Shown: piece by piece, positions 1 through 7,821 of the stretch
Numbering within the stretch: the stretch's first letter is position 1
Layout: every line of letters starts with the position of its first letter
Assembly (NCBI GenBank): GCA_031257655.1
Contig: JAIROF010000007.1
Coordinates: 1-23,831, forward strand
DNA from: Prevotellaceae bacterium
Lineage (GTDB): Bacteria > Bacteroidota > Bacteroidia > Bacteroidales > UBA932
DNA length: 23,831 nucleotides
Direction: 5' to 3'
Notes under the pieces: model-generated
What the model was told of the DNA's origin: nothing
What the model saw: only the letters and a program-made list of their open reading frames with translations
Databases searched by the model: none
Program-made: the position numbers and the translations under genes

Positions 1-22
1 GGCTTTCTTTCCTCCCCTTTCC

Positions 23-48
23 TCCCCCTCGTTTCCTAACGAGGGGGA
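23..48. repeat. Perfect hairpin, 11-bp stem
   Basis: A perfect inverted repeat with arms at 23-33 and 38-48 and a TCCT loop. It could be a terminator for a gene left of the window, but no clear T-run follows on either side, so this is only a structural note. Confidence 0.55.
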
Positions 49-97
49 AATGGTCTTACCTGCGGACGAACGAATGCCCTCGTGTAACCTGCCTGCA

Positions 98-152
98 AGG
101 CAGGACATTCATAACCGCAGGTCGCTGACCTGCGGTTATGGCTGTCCTGCCT
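98..152. repeat. Long two-part hairpin
   Basis: Outer arms 98-107 and 143-152 are complementary (10 bp). After a 2x2 mismatch, inner arms 110-123 and 127-140 are perfectly complementary (14 bp) around a 3-nt loop. The inner arm sequence GACCTGCGGTTATG recurs at 251, 320, 387 and 511, so this hairpin is the founder or a member of a local repeat family. Confidence 0.8.
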
Positions 153-524
153 TTGCTCACCTTTTTTTATTTTTAAAGGTGTTCGCGAGCTCCGCTTCGC
201 TCCGGTTCAGGCAGGGCGGCGCGACGGTCGCGGCCTGCCCGCAGGTCAACGACCTGCGGTTATGGCTGTCCTGCCTTTCAGGCAGGGCGCAATGCGGTGT
301 ATGCCCCCCGCAGGTCGCAGACCTGCGGTTATGTCTGTCCTGCCTTTCAGGCAGGGCGCAATGCGGTGTATGCCCCTGCGGTCGCTGACCTGCGGTTATG
401 GCTGTCCTGCCGTTGCTCACCTTTTTTTATTTTTAAAGGTGTTCGCGAGCTCCGCTTCGCTCCGGTTCAGGCAGGGCGGCGCGACGGTCGCGGCCTGTCC
501 GCAGGTCAACGACCTGCGGTTATG
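121..524 (+). repeat. 144-bp direct repeat with shorter internal repeats
   Basis: Positions 121-264 and 381-524 are near-identical (I count two mismatches), exactly 260 bp apart. Between them a 27-bp unit (GGCAGGGCGCAATGCGGTGT plus 7 nt) occurs at 281-307 and again at 350-376. The motif GACCTGCGGTTATG starts at 127, 251, 320, 387 and 511, with spacings 124, 69, 67 and 124, a symmetric layout suggesting segmental duplication. Each unit contains the short GTTCGCGAGCTCCGCTTCGC element whose relatives appear elsewhere in the window. No coding content is supported. Confidence 0.85.
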
Positions 525-526
525 AC

Positions 527-892
527 CGAATTTTACTTTTGTATTGCACTCTATATCAGCGAAATAACTTAAAAAGTTAATTTTTGTAGCAACAGAATAT
601 TTCTCCTAAATATTTTTGTATTAAAGAAATAATTATTATGTTTGTAGCAAACTTAATAGCTGAATTATGCATATACAGCGCAACAAAAGCCGATCAGGGC
701 GAAAACAAGCGCAACGCGGTATTAATCATCTTAATCCCATAAATCCCGTAAAATCCGAGTTCAGACAATCATCTTACTCCCATAAATCCCGTAAAATCCG
801 AGTTCAGACAATAGCGGCGCAGCGCGGACGCTACGCATCTACCGTTAACGAATTTCACCTTTATATTGCACTCTATATCAGCGAAATAGCTT
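527..892 (+). repeat. Duplicated 44-bp segment (527-570 and 849-892)
   Basis: The two segments share an identical 25-bp core at 542-566 and 864-888, with slightly diverged flanks, 322 bp apart. They bracket an AT-rich region and the 43-bp tandem repeat. They may be the ends of a small decayed element, but no gene lies between them. Confidence 0.7.
726..811 (+). repeat. 43-bp tandem repeat, two copies
   Basis: 726-768 and 769-811 are directly adjacent copies that differ at one position. The unit ends with AATCCGAGTTCAGACA, a motif found again in the intergenic repeats at 6820-6834 and, inverted, near 11792-11808. It is therefore part of a genome-dispersed repeat. Confidence 0.85.
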
Positions 893-1083
893 AAAGAATA
901 GATTGTGATTGCGATAGCGAACCAAAAGTAGGAACAGATTGCTCCAAAATATTTAGTCAAATTGCTGTATATCTATAATTTAACAAAGTAAAATCCGTTA
1001 GAAAAATAGGGTGTGAATAAGGTTATCCCGCTACGCCGAGCGTGCCTGCGCCGAGCGTGCCTGCGCCTCACCGCGCATCGCGC

Positions 1084-1116
1084 CATTAACCATTAACCGT
1101 TAACCATTAACCATTA
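1084..1116. repeat. attaacc microsatellite
   Basis: About four consecutive 7-bp units of ATTAACC type, with one variant. They sit immediately downstream (in transcription order) of the NlpC/P60 gene stop. Confidence 0.7.
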
Positions 1117-1119
1117 TAA

Positions 1120-1845
1120 TTAGAATTCTTCGTCAAAAACGATGATAACGTCGTTGCCGTTGTCTTCTTCGGGGTTTGATGCCTCCTTTTTGGGCGGTTT
1201 AGGTTTGGCGGCGGTATTTTTTTTCTTGTCATTTTTTTTCTTTTTTTCGGCAGCGGGCGGTGTTTGCTTTGCCGGCGGCCTGCTTTTTGCGGCAGGCGGC
1301 GAGGGCGTGCGCACGCGACCTGCCGCCGAAAAGTATTTGCTCCAGTACGCGTTGCTCAGGTCGGCAACGCTCACGCCCTTTGAGGTGGAGGCGTGCAGGA
1401 ACTTGCCCTTGGCCAGGTAGATGCCCACGTGCGACGCCCGTTTGTCCTTTATGGTAAAAAAGAGCAGGTCGCCGCAGCTCAGCTGGCTTTTTTTGATGCG
1501 CTTTGCCTGCTTTGCTAAGGCGCCGGTTGAGCGGGGGAGCGCCATGCCGTAGGCTTCGCGGTAGATGCTCCCCACCAGCGCCGAGCAGTCTATCCCCTTG
1601 CGGCTTTGCCCGCCGTAGCGGTAGGGTACGCCCAGCCACCCTATCGACGCCGCAAGGAGGCTTTTATCCTCTGTTCCGTCCAAGCTCACGCCCAGCTTTT
1701 TTGAGCAGCTGCGGTAGAAGTCGCCGTCGGCTTGCTGTGCGGGTTGGCGCAGCGAGGCGCACCCTGCGGCGAGGAGCAGCATGTGCAGCGCCGACAAAAG
1801 AAAAATCGGCAGCCTTGCGGGGCGTACCTTTCGGTTGATTTCCAT
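1120..1845 (-). CDS. NlpC/P60 family lipoprotein (cell-wall endopeptidase)
   Basis: Predicted lipid-anchored peptidoglycan hydrolase of 241 residues. Residues 10-28 form a hydrophobic signal ending in a lipobox (LAAGC, Cys29). The NlpC/P60 domain spans roughly 62-178 with the papain-like triad in place: Cys87 in GIDCSAL, His139 in ASHVGIYL and His151 in FLHAST. Family members usually cut D-Glu to diamino-acid bonds in stem peptides. The C-terminal 60 residues are an unusual low-complexity Pro/Lys/Ala-rich tail ending in an acidic patch (DEEF), perhaps a wall-spanning or charged linker. It is the last gene of a minus-strand run, 3 nt after the MBOAT stop, so probably co-transcribed and translationally coupled. 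The family assignment is firm; the exact bond cut is inferred. Confidence 0.9.
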   Translation of the reverse strand: MEINRKVRPARLPIFLLSALHMLLLAAGCASLRQPAQQADGDFYRSCSKKLGVSLDGTEDKSLLAASIGWLGVPYRYGGQSRKGIDCSALVGSIYREAYGMALPRSTGALAKQAKRIKKSQLSCGDLLFFTIKDKRASHVGIYLAKGKFLHASTSKGVSVADLSNAYWSKYFSAAGRVRTPSPPAAKSRPPAKQTPPAAEKKKKNDKKKNTAAKPKPPKKEASNPEEDNGNDVIIVFDEEF

Positions 1846-1848
1846 GCG

Positions 1849-3381
1849 CTAAAATTGAAAGTAAATAAACGGTTGCAGCTCCGACGACGAAGCCTGGTAG
1901 ATGAAGAACACGACCAGCAGCACCGCCGCGATTTTTGCCGCGTCCGGCAGCCGGATGAAGGCTTCGCGGCACCGGAGCTTGAGCTTTTGCGGCAAAAAGT
2001 GGATGGCGTACGCCGCCAGCATTAGCCCAAATATCAGGCGGTAGCCCGCCACGACCTCCGGGATGGCGTGGAGGTAAAATTCGGCGCCTATGCGGCGGAT
2101 AAACTCCAGCGCCAGCGCGATGTTTGCCGCCCTGAAGAATATCCAGGTGCAGCACACGAAGTGAAAGGTGAGGAGGATGCGCAGCGCGCGCGGCAGCCTC
2201 ACCCTTTGCCGCCGCCTTGCGTCGCGGCGCTCCTCCCAGCGCCGCTCGGCGGCGAGGGCCAGCCCGTGCAGCCCCCCCCAGGCAATGAACTTGACGCTGG
2301 CGCCGTGCCACAGCCCCCCCAGCAGCATGGTGAGCATCAGGTTGAGGTAGGTTCGCCGCCGGCCCTTTCTGTTCCCCCCCAGCGGGGTGTAGAGGTAGTC
2401 GCGCAGCCACGAGGAGAGCGAAATGTGCCAGCGCCGCCAGAAGTCGCGAACGCTCGTGGCGCAGTAGGGCGAGCTGAAGTTGGGCGGCAGGCGAAACCCC
2501 AGCAGCAGCGCCACGCCGATGGCGATGTCGGTGTAGCCCGAAAAGTCGCAGTAGATTTGGATGGCGTAGCCGTAAGCGCCCATCAGTAGCTCAAAGCCCG
2601 TGTACAGCTCCGGGTTGTCGAATACGCGGTCTACAAAGTTGAGCGAAATGTAGTCCGAAATGGCCAGCTTTTTTACCAGCCCGCTCAGAATCAGGAATAC
2701 GGCTTGCCACATTTCGCGCCGCGTAACGCTGTACTTCCGGTATATTTGCGGGATGAACTCCGCCGCGCGAACTATGGGGCCTGCCACCAGCGATGGGAAA
2801 AAGGAGACGTAGAACCCGAAGTCTACGATGCTCTCCACGGGCTTCACCCTGCGCCGGTAAACGTCGATCGTGTAGCTAAGGATTTGGAAGGTGTAGAACG
2901 AAATGCCGATGGGCAGGATGAGGCTGTCTGCGTCGAACTTTTCTGCGCCGGAGGCCATGTTGGCAACCGCCGAAAAGATGTTCACCACGCGGAGCTGCGC
3001 GCCAAGGCAATCGTTGATGATGGAGGTAAAAAAGTACGAGTACTTGAAGTAGGCCAGCAGGCCCAGGTTGGCGGTCACGCTCAGCGCCACCAGCAGCCGG
3101 CGGGCAAGCGGGCGGTGGCTGCGGTCGATGGCTTTGGCTATGTGGTAGTCCAGCGTGGTGGAGAAGAGCAGCAGCAGGAAGTAGGCGCCGCTGGACTTGT
3201 AGTAAAAAAAAATGCTGAAGGCAAGCAGGTACAGGCTTTTGGACAGGTGCGCTTTTTTGTAGATGAGCAGGTAGCCGGTCAGCAGCACAGCGAAGAAAAT
3301 CCAGAACGATAGCCGGGTAAAGATAATGGCGGAGCTTTCATTGTAGGTGAAAATTTCCTCCAGGGTGCTGTAGATATCCAT
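1849..3381 (-). CDS. MBOAT family membrane-bound O-acyltransferase (AlgI/DltB/PatA type)
   Basis: Polytopic membrane protein of 510 residues, the usual length for the AlgI/PatA group. Hydrophobic segments begin near 20-40 and 50-75 and recur through the C-terminus. The signature region is clear: FWRRWHISLSSWLRDYLYTP (residues 314-333) and GGLWHGAS (355-362), with the conserved family histidines at 319 and 359. Such proteins move an acyl group, usually acetyl, across the inner membrane for O-acetylation of polysaccharide or peptidoglycan by a periplasmic SGNH partner. That partner is encoded immediately upstream (18-nt gap). With a lytic transglycosylase and an NlpC/P60 enzyme alongside, peptidoglycan is the more likely acceptor, but this is inference; an exopolysaccharide acceptor remains possible. 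Confidence 0.9.
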   Translation of the reverse strand: MDIYSTLEEIFTYNESSAIIFTRLSFWIFFAVLLTGYLLIYKKAHLSKSLYLLAFSIFFYYKSSGAYFLLLLFSTTLDYHIAKAIDRSHRPLARRLLVALSVTANLGLLAYFKYSYFFTSIINDCLGAQLRVVNIFSAVANMASGAEKFDADSLILPIGISFYTFQILSYTIDVYRRRVKPVESIVDFGFYVSFFPSLVAGPIVRAAEFIPQIYRKYSVTRREMWQAVFLILSGLVKKLAISDYISLNFVDRVFDNPELYTGFELLMGAYGYAIQIYCDFSGYTDIAIGVALLLGFRLPPNFSSPYCATSVRDFWRRWHISLSSWLRDYLYTPLGGNRKGRRRTYLNLMLTMLLGGLWHGASVKFIAWGGLHGLALAAERRWEERRDARRRQRVRLPRALRILLTFHFVCCTWIFFRAANIALALEFIRRIGAEFYLHAIPEVVAGYRLIFGLMLAAYAIHFLPQKLKLRCREAFIRLPDAAKIAAVLLVVFFIYQASSSELQPFIYFQF

Positions 3382-3399
3382 TGACTTGTGCTCATAAAG

Positions 3400-4905
3400 T
3401 TATTTGGAGGCAAAATTTTCGGCAATCGAAGCTGCGTTTTCCGGCTGTTGTGCAGCTATGTATTGCTCCACGTCCCGCGCAAAGGAGCGGTACATGAGCT
3501 CGGCCAGCAGCGTTGCTCCGTCGTTGCTGAAGTGGCAAAAATCCTTGGTGGCCAGCATGGGGCGGGCGTATGCCCACGATATGATGGAGTTTTTTCCGCC
3601 CATAGCCTCGTAGGTATCCCAGAAGGCGCATCCGGCTCTGAAGGCGGCTCGGCGCTGGGCGTTGCGTATTTTTACGATGTTGGGGTAGGAGGCCAGCACG
3701 CCGCCGCTTCGCCGCGCCATGTCCGACACGCCCGCTACCAGGATGCTCACCCTGGGCGCCAGCTGCTTTATCAGCGCCAGCTGCCGGTAGAGCTGCTCCT
3801 CGTAGGCGCTGTAGCTCTCCATGACCTGCGGCACCACGTTGGCGCCAAACTGCATGATGATAAGCTTTGCGTTGACGAGCTTGTAGCTCTCCCGTAGCAG
3901 CAGCTCGTTGGCCTTAACGAAGTCGACGCCCGAGCTGCTGCGCAGCGGGATGTTGTCGACCGCCACGCCGGTGTTGGCGTCCAGCGCCAGCCCAAAGATT
4001 TCGGGGCAGCCGCTCCCCCGAAAGCTCAGCGTGATGCTTTCGCTGCTTTGCTGCATGCTCAGGTCTAACTCCTGCAGGCCTGCGTTGGGCTTCAGCGTGT
4101 TTGAAAAGAGGGTTTTGGTGGGCGTTGTTACCTCCAGCAGCGTTGGCGCGTGGGAGTTGGTCAGCATCAGCTTGAGGCGTGAGAACCGGAGCGGCGGGTA
4201 TGCCTTAAGGCTGCGGCGCTCTATCTTTATCCAGGCTGTTTTATGCTGCTTCAGGGGGAGCTTTACGCTCGAGAGCAGGTGCCCCACGCGCAGGGGCGCT
4301 GCGCGCTTGTACTTCACCGCCGGCACCGAGCTCACCCAGCCGGGGGACATGGAAATTTTCACCGTCGGGTTGACCGGTATTTGCGGGTTGAGCGCCACGT
4401 AGCCCACGCCGCCGCCGCCAAACGACTGCTGTAGCCGGCTGCGCAGGTACATCGTTACCCTGTCGGCCTCCAGCTGCGAATCGCCGTAGTGCAGGATGCG
4501 CACCAGCTCGCGGCTCCCGGCGTGCAGCGACGCCAGCTCGGACTTGATGTTGTCTAAGGCGTTTTCTTGCCCCTTCGGGTATTCGATGGGCTGCATCGGC
4601 AGCGCGCGTATTTGCTCGGGCGTGCACTTGGCCGGCAGCGCCGACTGCTCGTACTGCTCCGGGTCGCCGGCAAAGTTGGAAAAACCCTGCTCGCTACAGT
4701 CTATGGTGAAGGTAACCCGTACGTTGTCGTTCGACACCCCGAGCACATCCCGAACGCTGGGAAAGGTGAGCGTAACATGCGGCGACAGGCGGATGCCTTC
4801 CGCCGGAAAGAGCAGGCAGGTGAAAAGCAGCAGGGAGAAAACCAGGATTATCCCCGCCAGGACTTCGGAAAGGCGTATCGGCTCTTCGCTTCTTACGATG
4901 TACAT
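3400..4905 (-). CDS. Membrane-anchored SGNH/GDSL-like esterase or acetyltransferase
   Basis: A protein of 501 residues with one N-terminal membrane segment (about 15-33) and a periplasmic body. SGNH blocks are recognisable: GDS at 141-143 (nucleophile Ser143 in ILHYGDSQLEAD), an oxyanion-hole QFGAN at 352-356 (Gly354, Asn356), and D455/H458 in the C-terminal DFCHFS motif. About 180 residues, beta-rich in appearance, separate block I from block III. This recalls the inserted carbohydrate-binding-like domain of Ape1/PatB-type peptidoglycan O-acetyl enzymes. The neighbouring MBOAT gene fits a two-component O-acetylation pair. Whether this protein adds or removes acetyl groups cannot be decided from sequence. 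The upstream MltD-type gene ends 21 nt before the start. Confidence 0.8.
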   Translation of the reverse strand: MYIVRSEEPIRLSEVLAGIILVFSLLLFTCLLFPAEGIRLSPHVTLTFPSVRDVLGVSNDNVRVTFTIDCSEQGFSNFAGDPEQYEQSALPAKCTPEQIRALPMQPIEYPKGQENALDNIKSELASLHAGSRELVRILHYGDSQLEADRVTMYLRSRLQQSFGGGGVGYVALNPQIPVNPTVKISMSPGWVSSVPAVKYKRAAPLRVGHLLSSVKLPLKQHKTAWIKIERRSLKAYPPLRFSRLKLMLTNSHAPTLLEVTTPTKTLFSNTLKPNAGLQELDLSMQQSSESITLSFRGSGCPEIFGLALDANTGVAVDNIPLRSSSGVDFVKANELLLRESYKLVNAKLIIMQFGANVVPQVMESYSAYEEQLYRQLALIKQLAPRVSILVAGVSDMARRSGGVLASYPNIVKIRNAQRRAAFRAGCAFWDTYEAMGGKNSIISWAYARPMLATKDFCHFSNDGATLLAELMYRSFARDVEQYIAAQQPENAASIAENFASK

Positions 4906-4926
4906 GCTACGTGCAACAAAAAGATT

Positions 4927-6462
4927 TTATCCGATTTTTTTTATTTTGATGGTTTGCCCCGGCACTATTTTGGTGCTGGTGCTCATGTTGTTCAGCGACA
5001 TCAGGTCGGAGGCCGTAATGCCCAGGTACTTGTACTGCTGCGATATGCTCCAGAGGGTGTCGCCGGCCTTTACCTGGTAGTAGAGGAAGTCGCTCTGCGG
5101 GCTTGAGGAGAGCTCCTGTGCCGCCGTGCTTTTGCCGGCGCCTGCGCTTTGGTCGGCGTAGCGCGCCGCCTTGTTGGGGCTGACGTACACGCTCAGCTTT
5201 TGCCCTTCTCTGATGTAGTTTGAGCGCAGCGCGTTCCAGTGCTTGAGGTCTTGCACGCGAACGCCGTAGCGCGTGGCGATGGTGCCCAGCACGTCGCCCT
5301 TTTTAACGCGGTGCACGATTTTTGTTTTCCCCTTGGGCGCGTAGGCCGTAAATTCGGCGGGGGCGACCATGGTTTTGGGGTTGTATTCGCCGGCCAGATG
5401 CTGGGGGATGGAGTCTTCTCCGGCGATGTAGCTGCTGATGTACTCCACGGGGAGCTTTAGCGTGCAGGTGCGCTCGTTGCCGGGAACGATGTCGCGGCGG
5501 TACTGGGGGTTCAGGTCGCGCAGGCTTGCCACCGGGATGCCCGTAACCGCCGCAATCTGGTCGAAGTGCATCCACTGGTTTACGTGCACCGTGTCGTAGC
5601 TGAAGTACCGCTTAAAGTCGTATTTTGGCGCTTTGAGGCCGTGCTCCTTGCTGTAGCTTATCATGTAGGCGGCGCCGATGAATGCCGGGACGTACCCGCG
5701 CGTTTCGCGCGGCAGGTAGTGGTATATGCCCCAAAAGTCGTGGCGACCGGAGCGGCGGATGGCCTTGTTGACGTTGCCGGTGCCGCAGTTGTAGGCGGCT
5801 ATGGCAAGCGTCCAGTCGTTGAAGGTGTTGTAGAGGTCGCGCAGGTGGCGGGCGGCGGCGTCTGTCGCCTTAATCGGGTCGCACCGGTCGTCTATCGTGG
5901 AGGTGACGTTAAGGCCGTAGAGCCTGCCCGTGCCGTACATGAACTGCCACAAGCCCGTGGCGCCTGCGCGCGACACTATCCGCGGGTTGAGCGCCGATTC
6001 TATCACCGCAAGGTAGCGCAGCTCCAGCGGAATCCCGTACTGGTCTAATATTTGCTCAAAGATGGGGAAGTAGTACTCCGACAGGCCCAGGATGTTTTCG
6101 GCCTTGTCGCGCTTGTCCTCCGTGTAGAGCTGGATGTACCGCCGAACAATGCTGTTGAACGGCAAATCGATTACCGAGTGCAGGCGGCTGAGGCGGGCAA
6201 TGTACACCGAATCCGTCACCACGGCGGGCAGCACCGGCTCGTCGGCCAGCAGCTCGGCCGCAGCCGCCATTTCGTCCGACTGTATGGCGGTCGTATCCGA
6301 ATCGGAGTCTACGGCGCCAATGTCTTCGTTGGCTATTTCTTCAAACATATTATTTTCGGCGGCTACCGTGTGGGGTGCGCGTCCGTGCGCCTTGGTAATG
6401 GCTTGCAGGTTGGGCAATAGCCACAGCATCAGCGCTGAAAAAACAAGAAGAGGGCGAATCAT
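4927..6462 (-). CDS. mltD: Lytic murein transglycosylase, MltD type, with two LysM domains
   Basis: Periplasmic enzyme that cleaves the MurNAc-GlcNAc bond to give 1,6-anhydro ends. I chose the ATG at 6462 (MIRPLLVF, 511 residues) over an in-frame TTG two codons upstream. Residues 1-21 are a signal peptide without a lipobox cysteine, unlike lipid-anchored E. coli MltD. The SLT domain is at about 135-250, with the catalytic Glu155 in AVIESALNP and the conserved GATGLWQFM and AAYNCGTGNVNKA motifs. LysM domains lie at about 383-426 and 461-507 and should bind glycan. A gene of this type follows parA-parB-DUF5683 in many Bacteroidota. Here it is separated from the DUF5683 gene by 663 bp of repeats, so it may have its own promoter, although I see no good TAnnTTTG box. 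Confidence 0.92.
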   Translation of the reverse strand: MIRPLLVFSALMLWLLPNLQAITKAHGRAPHTVAAENNMFEEIANEDIGAVDSDSDTTAIQSDEMAAAAELLADEPVLPAVVTDSVYIARLSRLHSVIDLPFNSIVRRYIQLYTEDKRDKAENILGLSEYYFPIFEQILDQYGIPLELRYLAVIESALNPRIVSRAGATGLWQFMYGTGRLYGLNVTSTIDDRCDPIKATDAAARHLRDLYNTFNDWTLAIAAYNCGTGNVNKAIRRSGRHDFWGIYHYLPRETRGYVPAFIGAAYMISYSKEHGLKAPKYDFKRYFSYDTVHVNQWMHFDQIAAVTGIPVASLRDLNPQYRRDIVPGNERTCTLKLPVEYISSYIAGEDSIPQHLAGEYNPKTMVAPAEFTAYAPKGKTKIVHRVKKGDVLGTIATRYGVRVQDLKHWNALRSNYIREGQKLSVYVSPNKAARYADQSAGAGKSTAAQELSSSPQSDFLYYQVKAGDTLWSISQQYKYLGITASDLMSLNNMSTSTKIVPGQTIKIKKIG

Positions 6463-6617
6463 GTTCAAAATTTATTAAGGTAAAATGAAGAAAGTAAAGC
6501 TAAGCAGCTCAACCTCTGCACGTCGTTTAATTTGTTGAATGTTAGTATTTTGCAGTAAATCATTTTGTAAAATAATAAAAAATCAGCGTTTTTTGTGTTG
6601 TGTCGTTCTTTGTTAGG

Positions 6618-6711
6618 CCTCACTCCGGCCCCTCTCCAAAGGAGAGGGGGGGCTTGCGCCGAATGTCGAGTACCTGCTCCCCTCTCCTTTGGAGAGGGGC
6701 CGGGGGTGAGG
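6618..6711. repeat. Nested inverted-repeat element, MITE-like
   Basis: Left arm 6618-6650 and right arm 6678-6711 are imperfect reverse complements (CCTCACTCCGGCCCCTCTCC against its complement). Each arm is itself a 9-bp-stem palindrome (CCCCTCTCC, 3 nt, GGAGAGGGG). About 27 bp separate the arms. No transposase is present, so this is either a non-autonomous element or a REP/BIME-like structure. Confidence 0.75.
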
Positions 6712-6781
6712 TCTGTTGCGTAAATCATGTTACGCAGAAAGAGCGTCTCAGCGACAAATTGGCGGCGATGCATCGCACCAT

Positions 6782-6836
6782 GCGCCATCAATCATAGTAA
6801 TCATTCAAATCAAAAAAAATCCGAGTTCAGACAGCT
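6782..6836. repeat. Dispersed 55-bp repeat, copy 1
   Basis: This segment is an inverted near-copy of 11792-11845, about 5 kb away. It contains ATCCGAGTTCAGACA, shared with the 43-bp tandem units at 726-811. Confidence 0.8.
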
Positions 6837-6913
6837 ATATGCGCAACATGAGTGGGTAAATCAGCAAGATAGACAACTTGCAATAGGAAGCTGCGAGAGG
6901 GTACGGATGCTTT

Positions 6914-6969
6914 CAAATTCTCAATTCTTAATTCTCAATTCTCAATTCTCAATTCTTAATTCTTAATTG
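6914..6969. repeat. AATTCTC/AATTCTT microsatellite
   Basis: About seven consecutive 7-bp units alternating CAATTCT and TAATTCT. Simple tandem repeat with no coding content. Confidence 0.75.
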
Positions 6970-7125
6970 TATGTTCCTGACAAAATAGTATAACGCAAAA
7001 ACCTTGATTTTTATTACCTTGCAAAGAAAAATTTGTTGTAAATCGCTCGCGTTCAACAAGCTAATCGGCTTGCGAGCGGTGCGCTGCTTTCACCTCACCT
7101 CCACACAAGTAGCGGTAGCGCCACC

Positions 7126-7788
7126 CTAAAATGTAAAGCTAAGGCTTAAGCCGGCGTGCGCACCGGCGCGCATCGAGTAGGCGTAGCAGCCGTCCGAGTA
7201 GGGTTGCAGCTTAAGCGATAAATCGTTGCTTATGTCGTAGGTAAAAAAGTGCGCGTCTACCGTAGCGTCGAGAATGTTTACCCCGTAAAAGAGTATGGTG
7301 AGGATGATAAAAAAATCCCGGTCGCGGCGGTAGGTGTTTTTATAGTACTGTAGCCGGTCTATCGGCACGTTTTTAAAGGCGCCGTACAGGTCTTTTTCGA
7401 GCGATGCTTTTTTCTCCTCGTACTCCGGGTCGTCGGATTTGAGCTGGGCTACGGCGTACTTGACGGCGTATGCGTCGCGGTACAGCCTGTAGCGAAAGTT
7501 GTTGCTCTGAATGAAGTACCCAAAGGCGGCAAATCCTCCGTAAATGAGCGGCAGCTTCCAGTAGCGCTGGTTGTAGGCTTGCCCCAGGCCGGGCAGCAGC
7601 GCAGAGTACAGCGCTGCCCGCGACGGCGGGTGCGCCACGCTATCCTCAACCGGAGGCTGCGCCTCAGCCGGAGGCTGCGCCTCAGCCGGGGGCTGCGCCC
7701 TGGCCGGGGGCGGCGCCTCCTGGCCGCAAGCTGCCTGCGGCAGGCGTATGGCCAGCGCAAGCAGCGCTACTACAACGTATCTTTTCAC
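7126..7788 (-). CDS. DUF5683 family membrane protein
   Basis: A 220-residue protein of the DUF5683 family, a Bacteroidota envelope family of unknown function normally encoded beside parAB. It begins at a GTG codon and has a signal peptide (about 1-22). A Pro-rich linker with three near-identical APPAEAQ-type units, encoded by short tandem DNA repeats, occupies about 25-48. The conserved domain starts at ALYSALLPGLGQAYNQRYWKLP, with hydrophobic segments near 78-96 and about 160-175. The gap to parB is 33 nt, so the two are probably co-transcribed. Length variation in the linker is likely between strains given the DNA repeat. Family confident, function unknown. Confidence 0.85.
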   Translation of the reverse strand: MKRYVVVALLALAIRLPQAACGQEAPPPARAQPPAEAQPPAEAQPPVEDSVAHPPSRAALYSALLPGLGQAYNQRYWKLPLIYGGFAAFGYFIQSNNFRYRLYRDAYAVKYAVAQLKSDDPEYEEKKASLEKDLYGAFKNVPIDRLQYYKNTYRRDRDFFIILTILFYGVNILDATVDAHFFTYDISNDLSLKLQPYSDGCYAYSMRAGAHAGLSLSFTF

Positions 7789-7821
7789 CTAACGTAAGCT
7801 TTATTTGCCAAAAACTTCCGG

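Larger units (their letters stand above)
1..1119. other. Gene-free repeat-rich region
   Basis: No convincing gene is present. Short open frames overlap each other in several frames and on both strands, and they translate the same palindromic repeats (Cys/Arg/Gly-rich, repetitive), so they are not supported as proteins. The left half (23-525) is GC-rich and made of hairpins and long direct repeats. The right half (525-1119) is AT-rich, with two tandem 43-bp units, a duplicated 44-bp segment and an attaacc microsatellite just beyond the stop of the NlpC/P60 gene. A TATTTTTG at 611-618 matches the Bacteroidota -7 consensus, but no gene follows it. Confidence 0.7.
6463..7125. other. Repeat-filled intergenic region between DUF5683 and mltD genes
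   Basis: No gene is supported in these 663 bp. They hold an inverted-repeat element (6618-6711), a dispersed repeat shared with 11792-11845 (6782-6836), and an AATTCTC/AATTCTT microsatellite (about 6914-6969). Since the flanking genes are normally close neighbours in this phylum, the stretch looks like accumulated insertions inside an ancestral operon. Confidence 0.65.

Noticed and set aside
50..572. Overlapping short open frames on both strands (60-112 codons)
   Set aside because: They translate the same palindromic repeats in several frames with Cys/Arg-rich repetitive products and no recognisable domain.
726..811. 43-bp direct repeat pair considered as CRISPR repeats
   Set aside because: The two units are directly adjacent with no spacer, and do not match the repeat start predicted from the tracrRNA.
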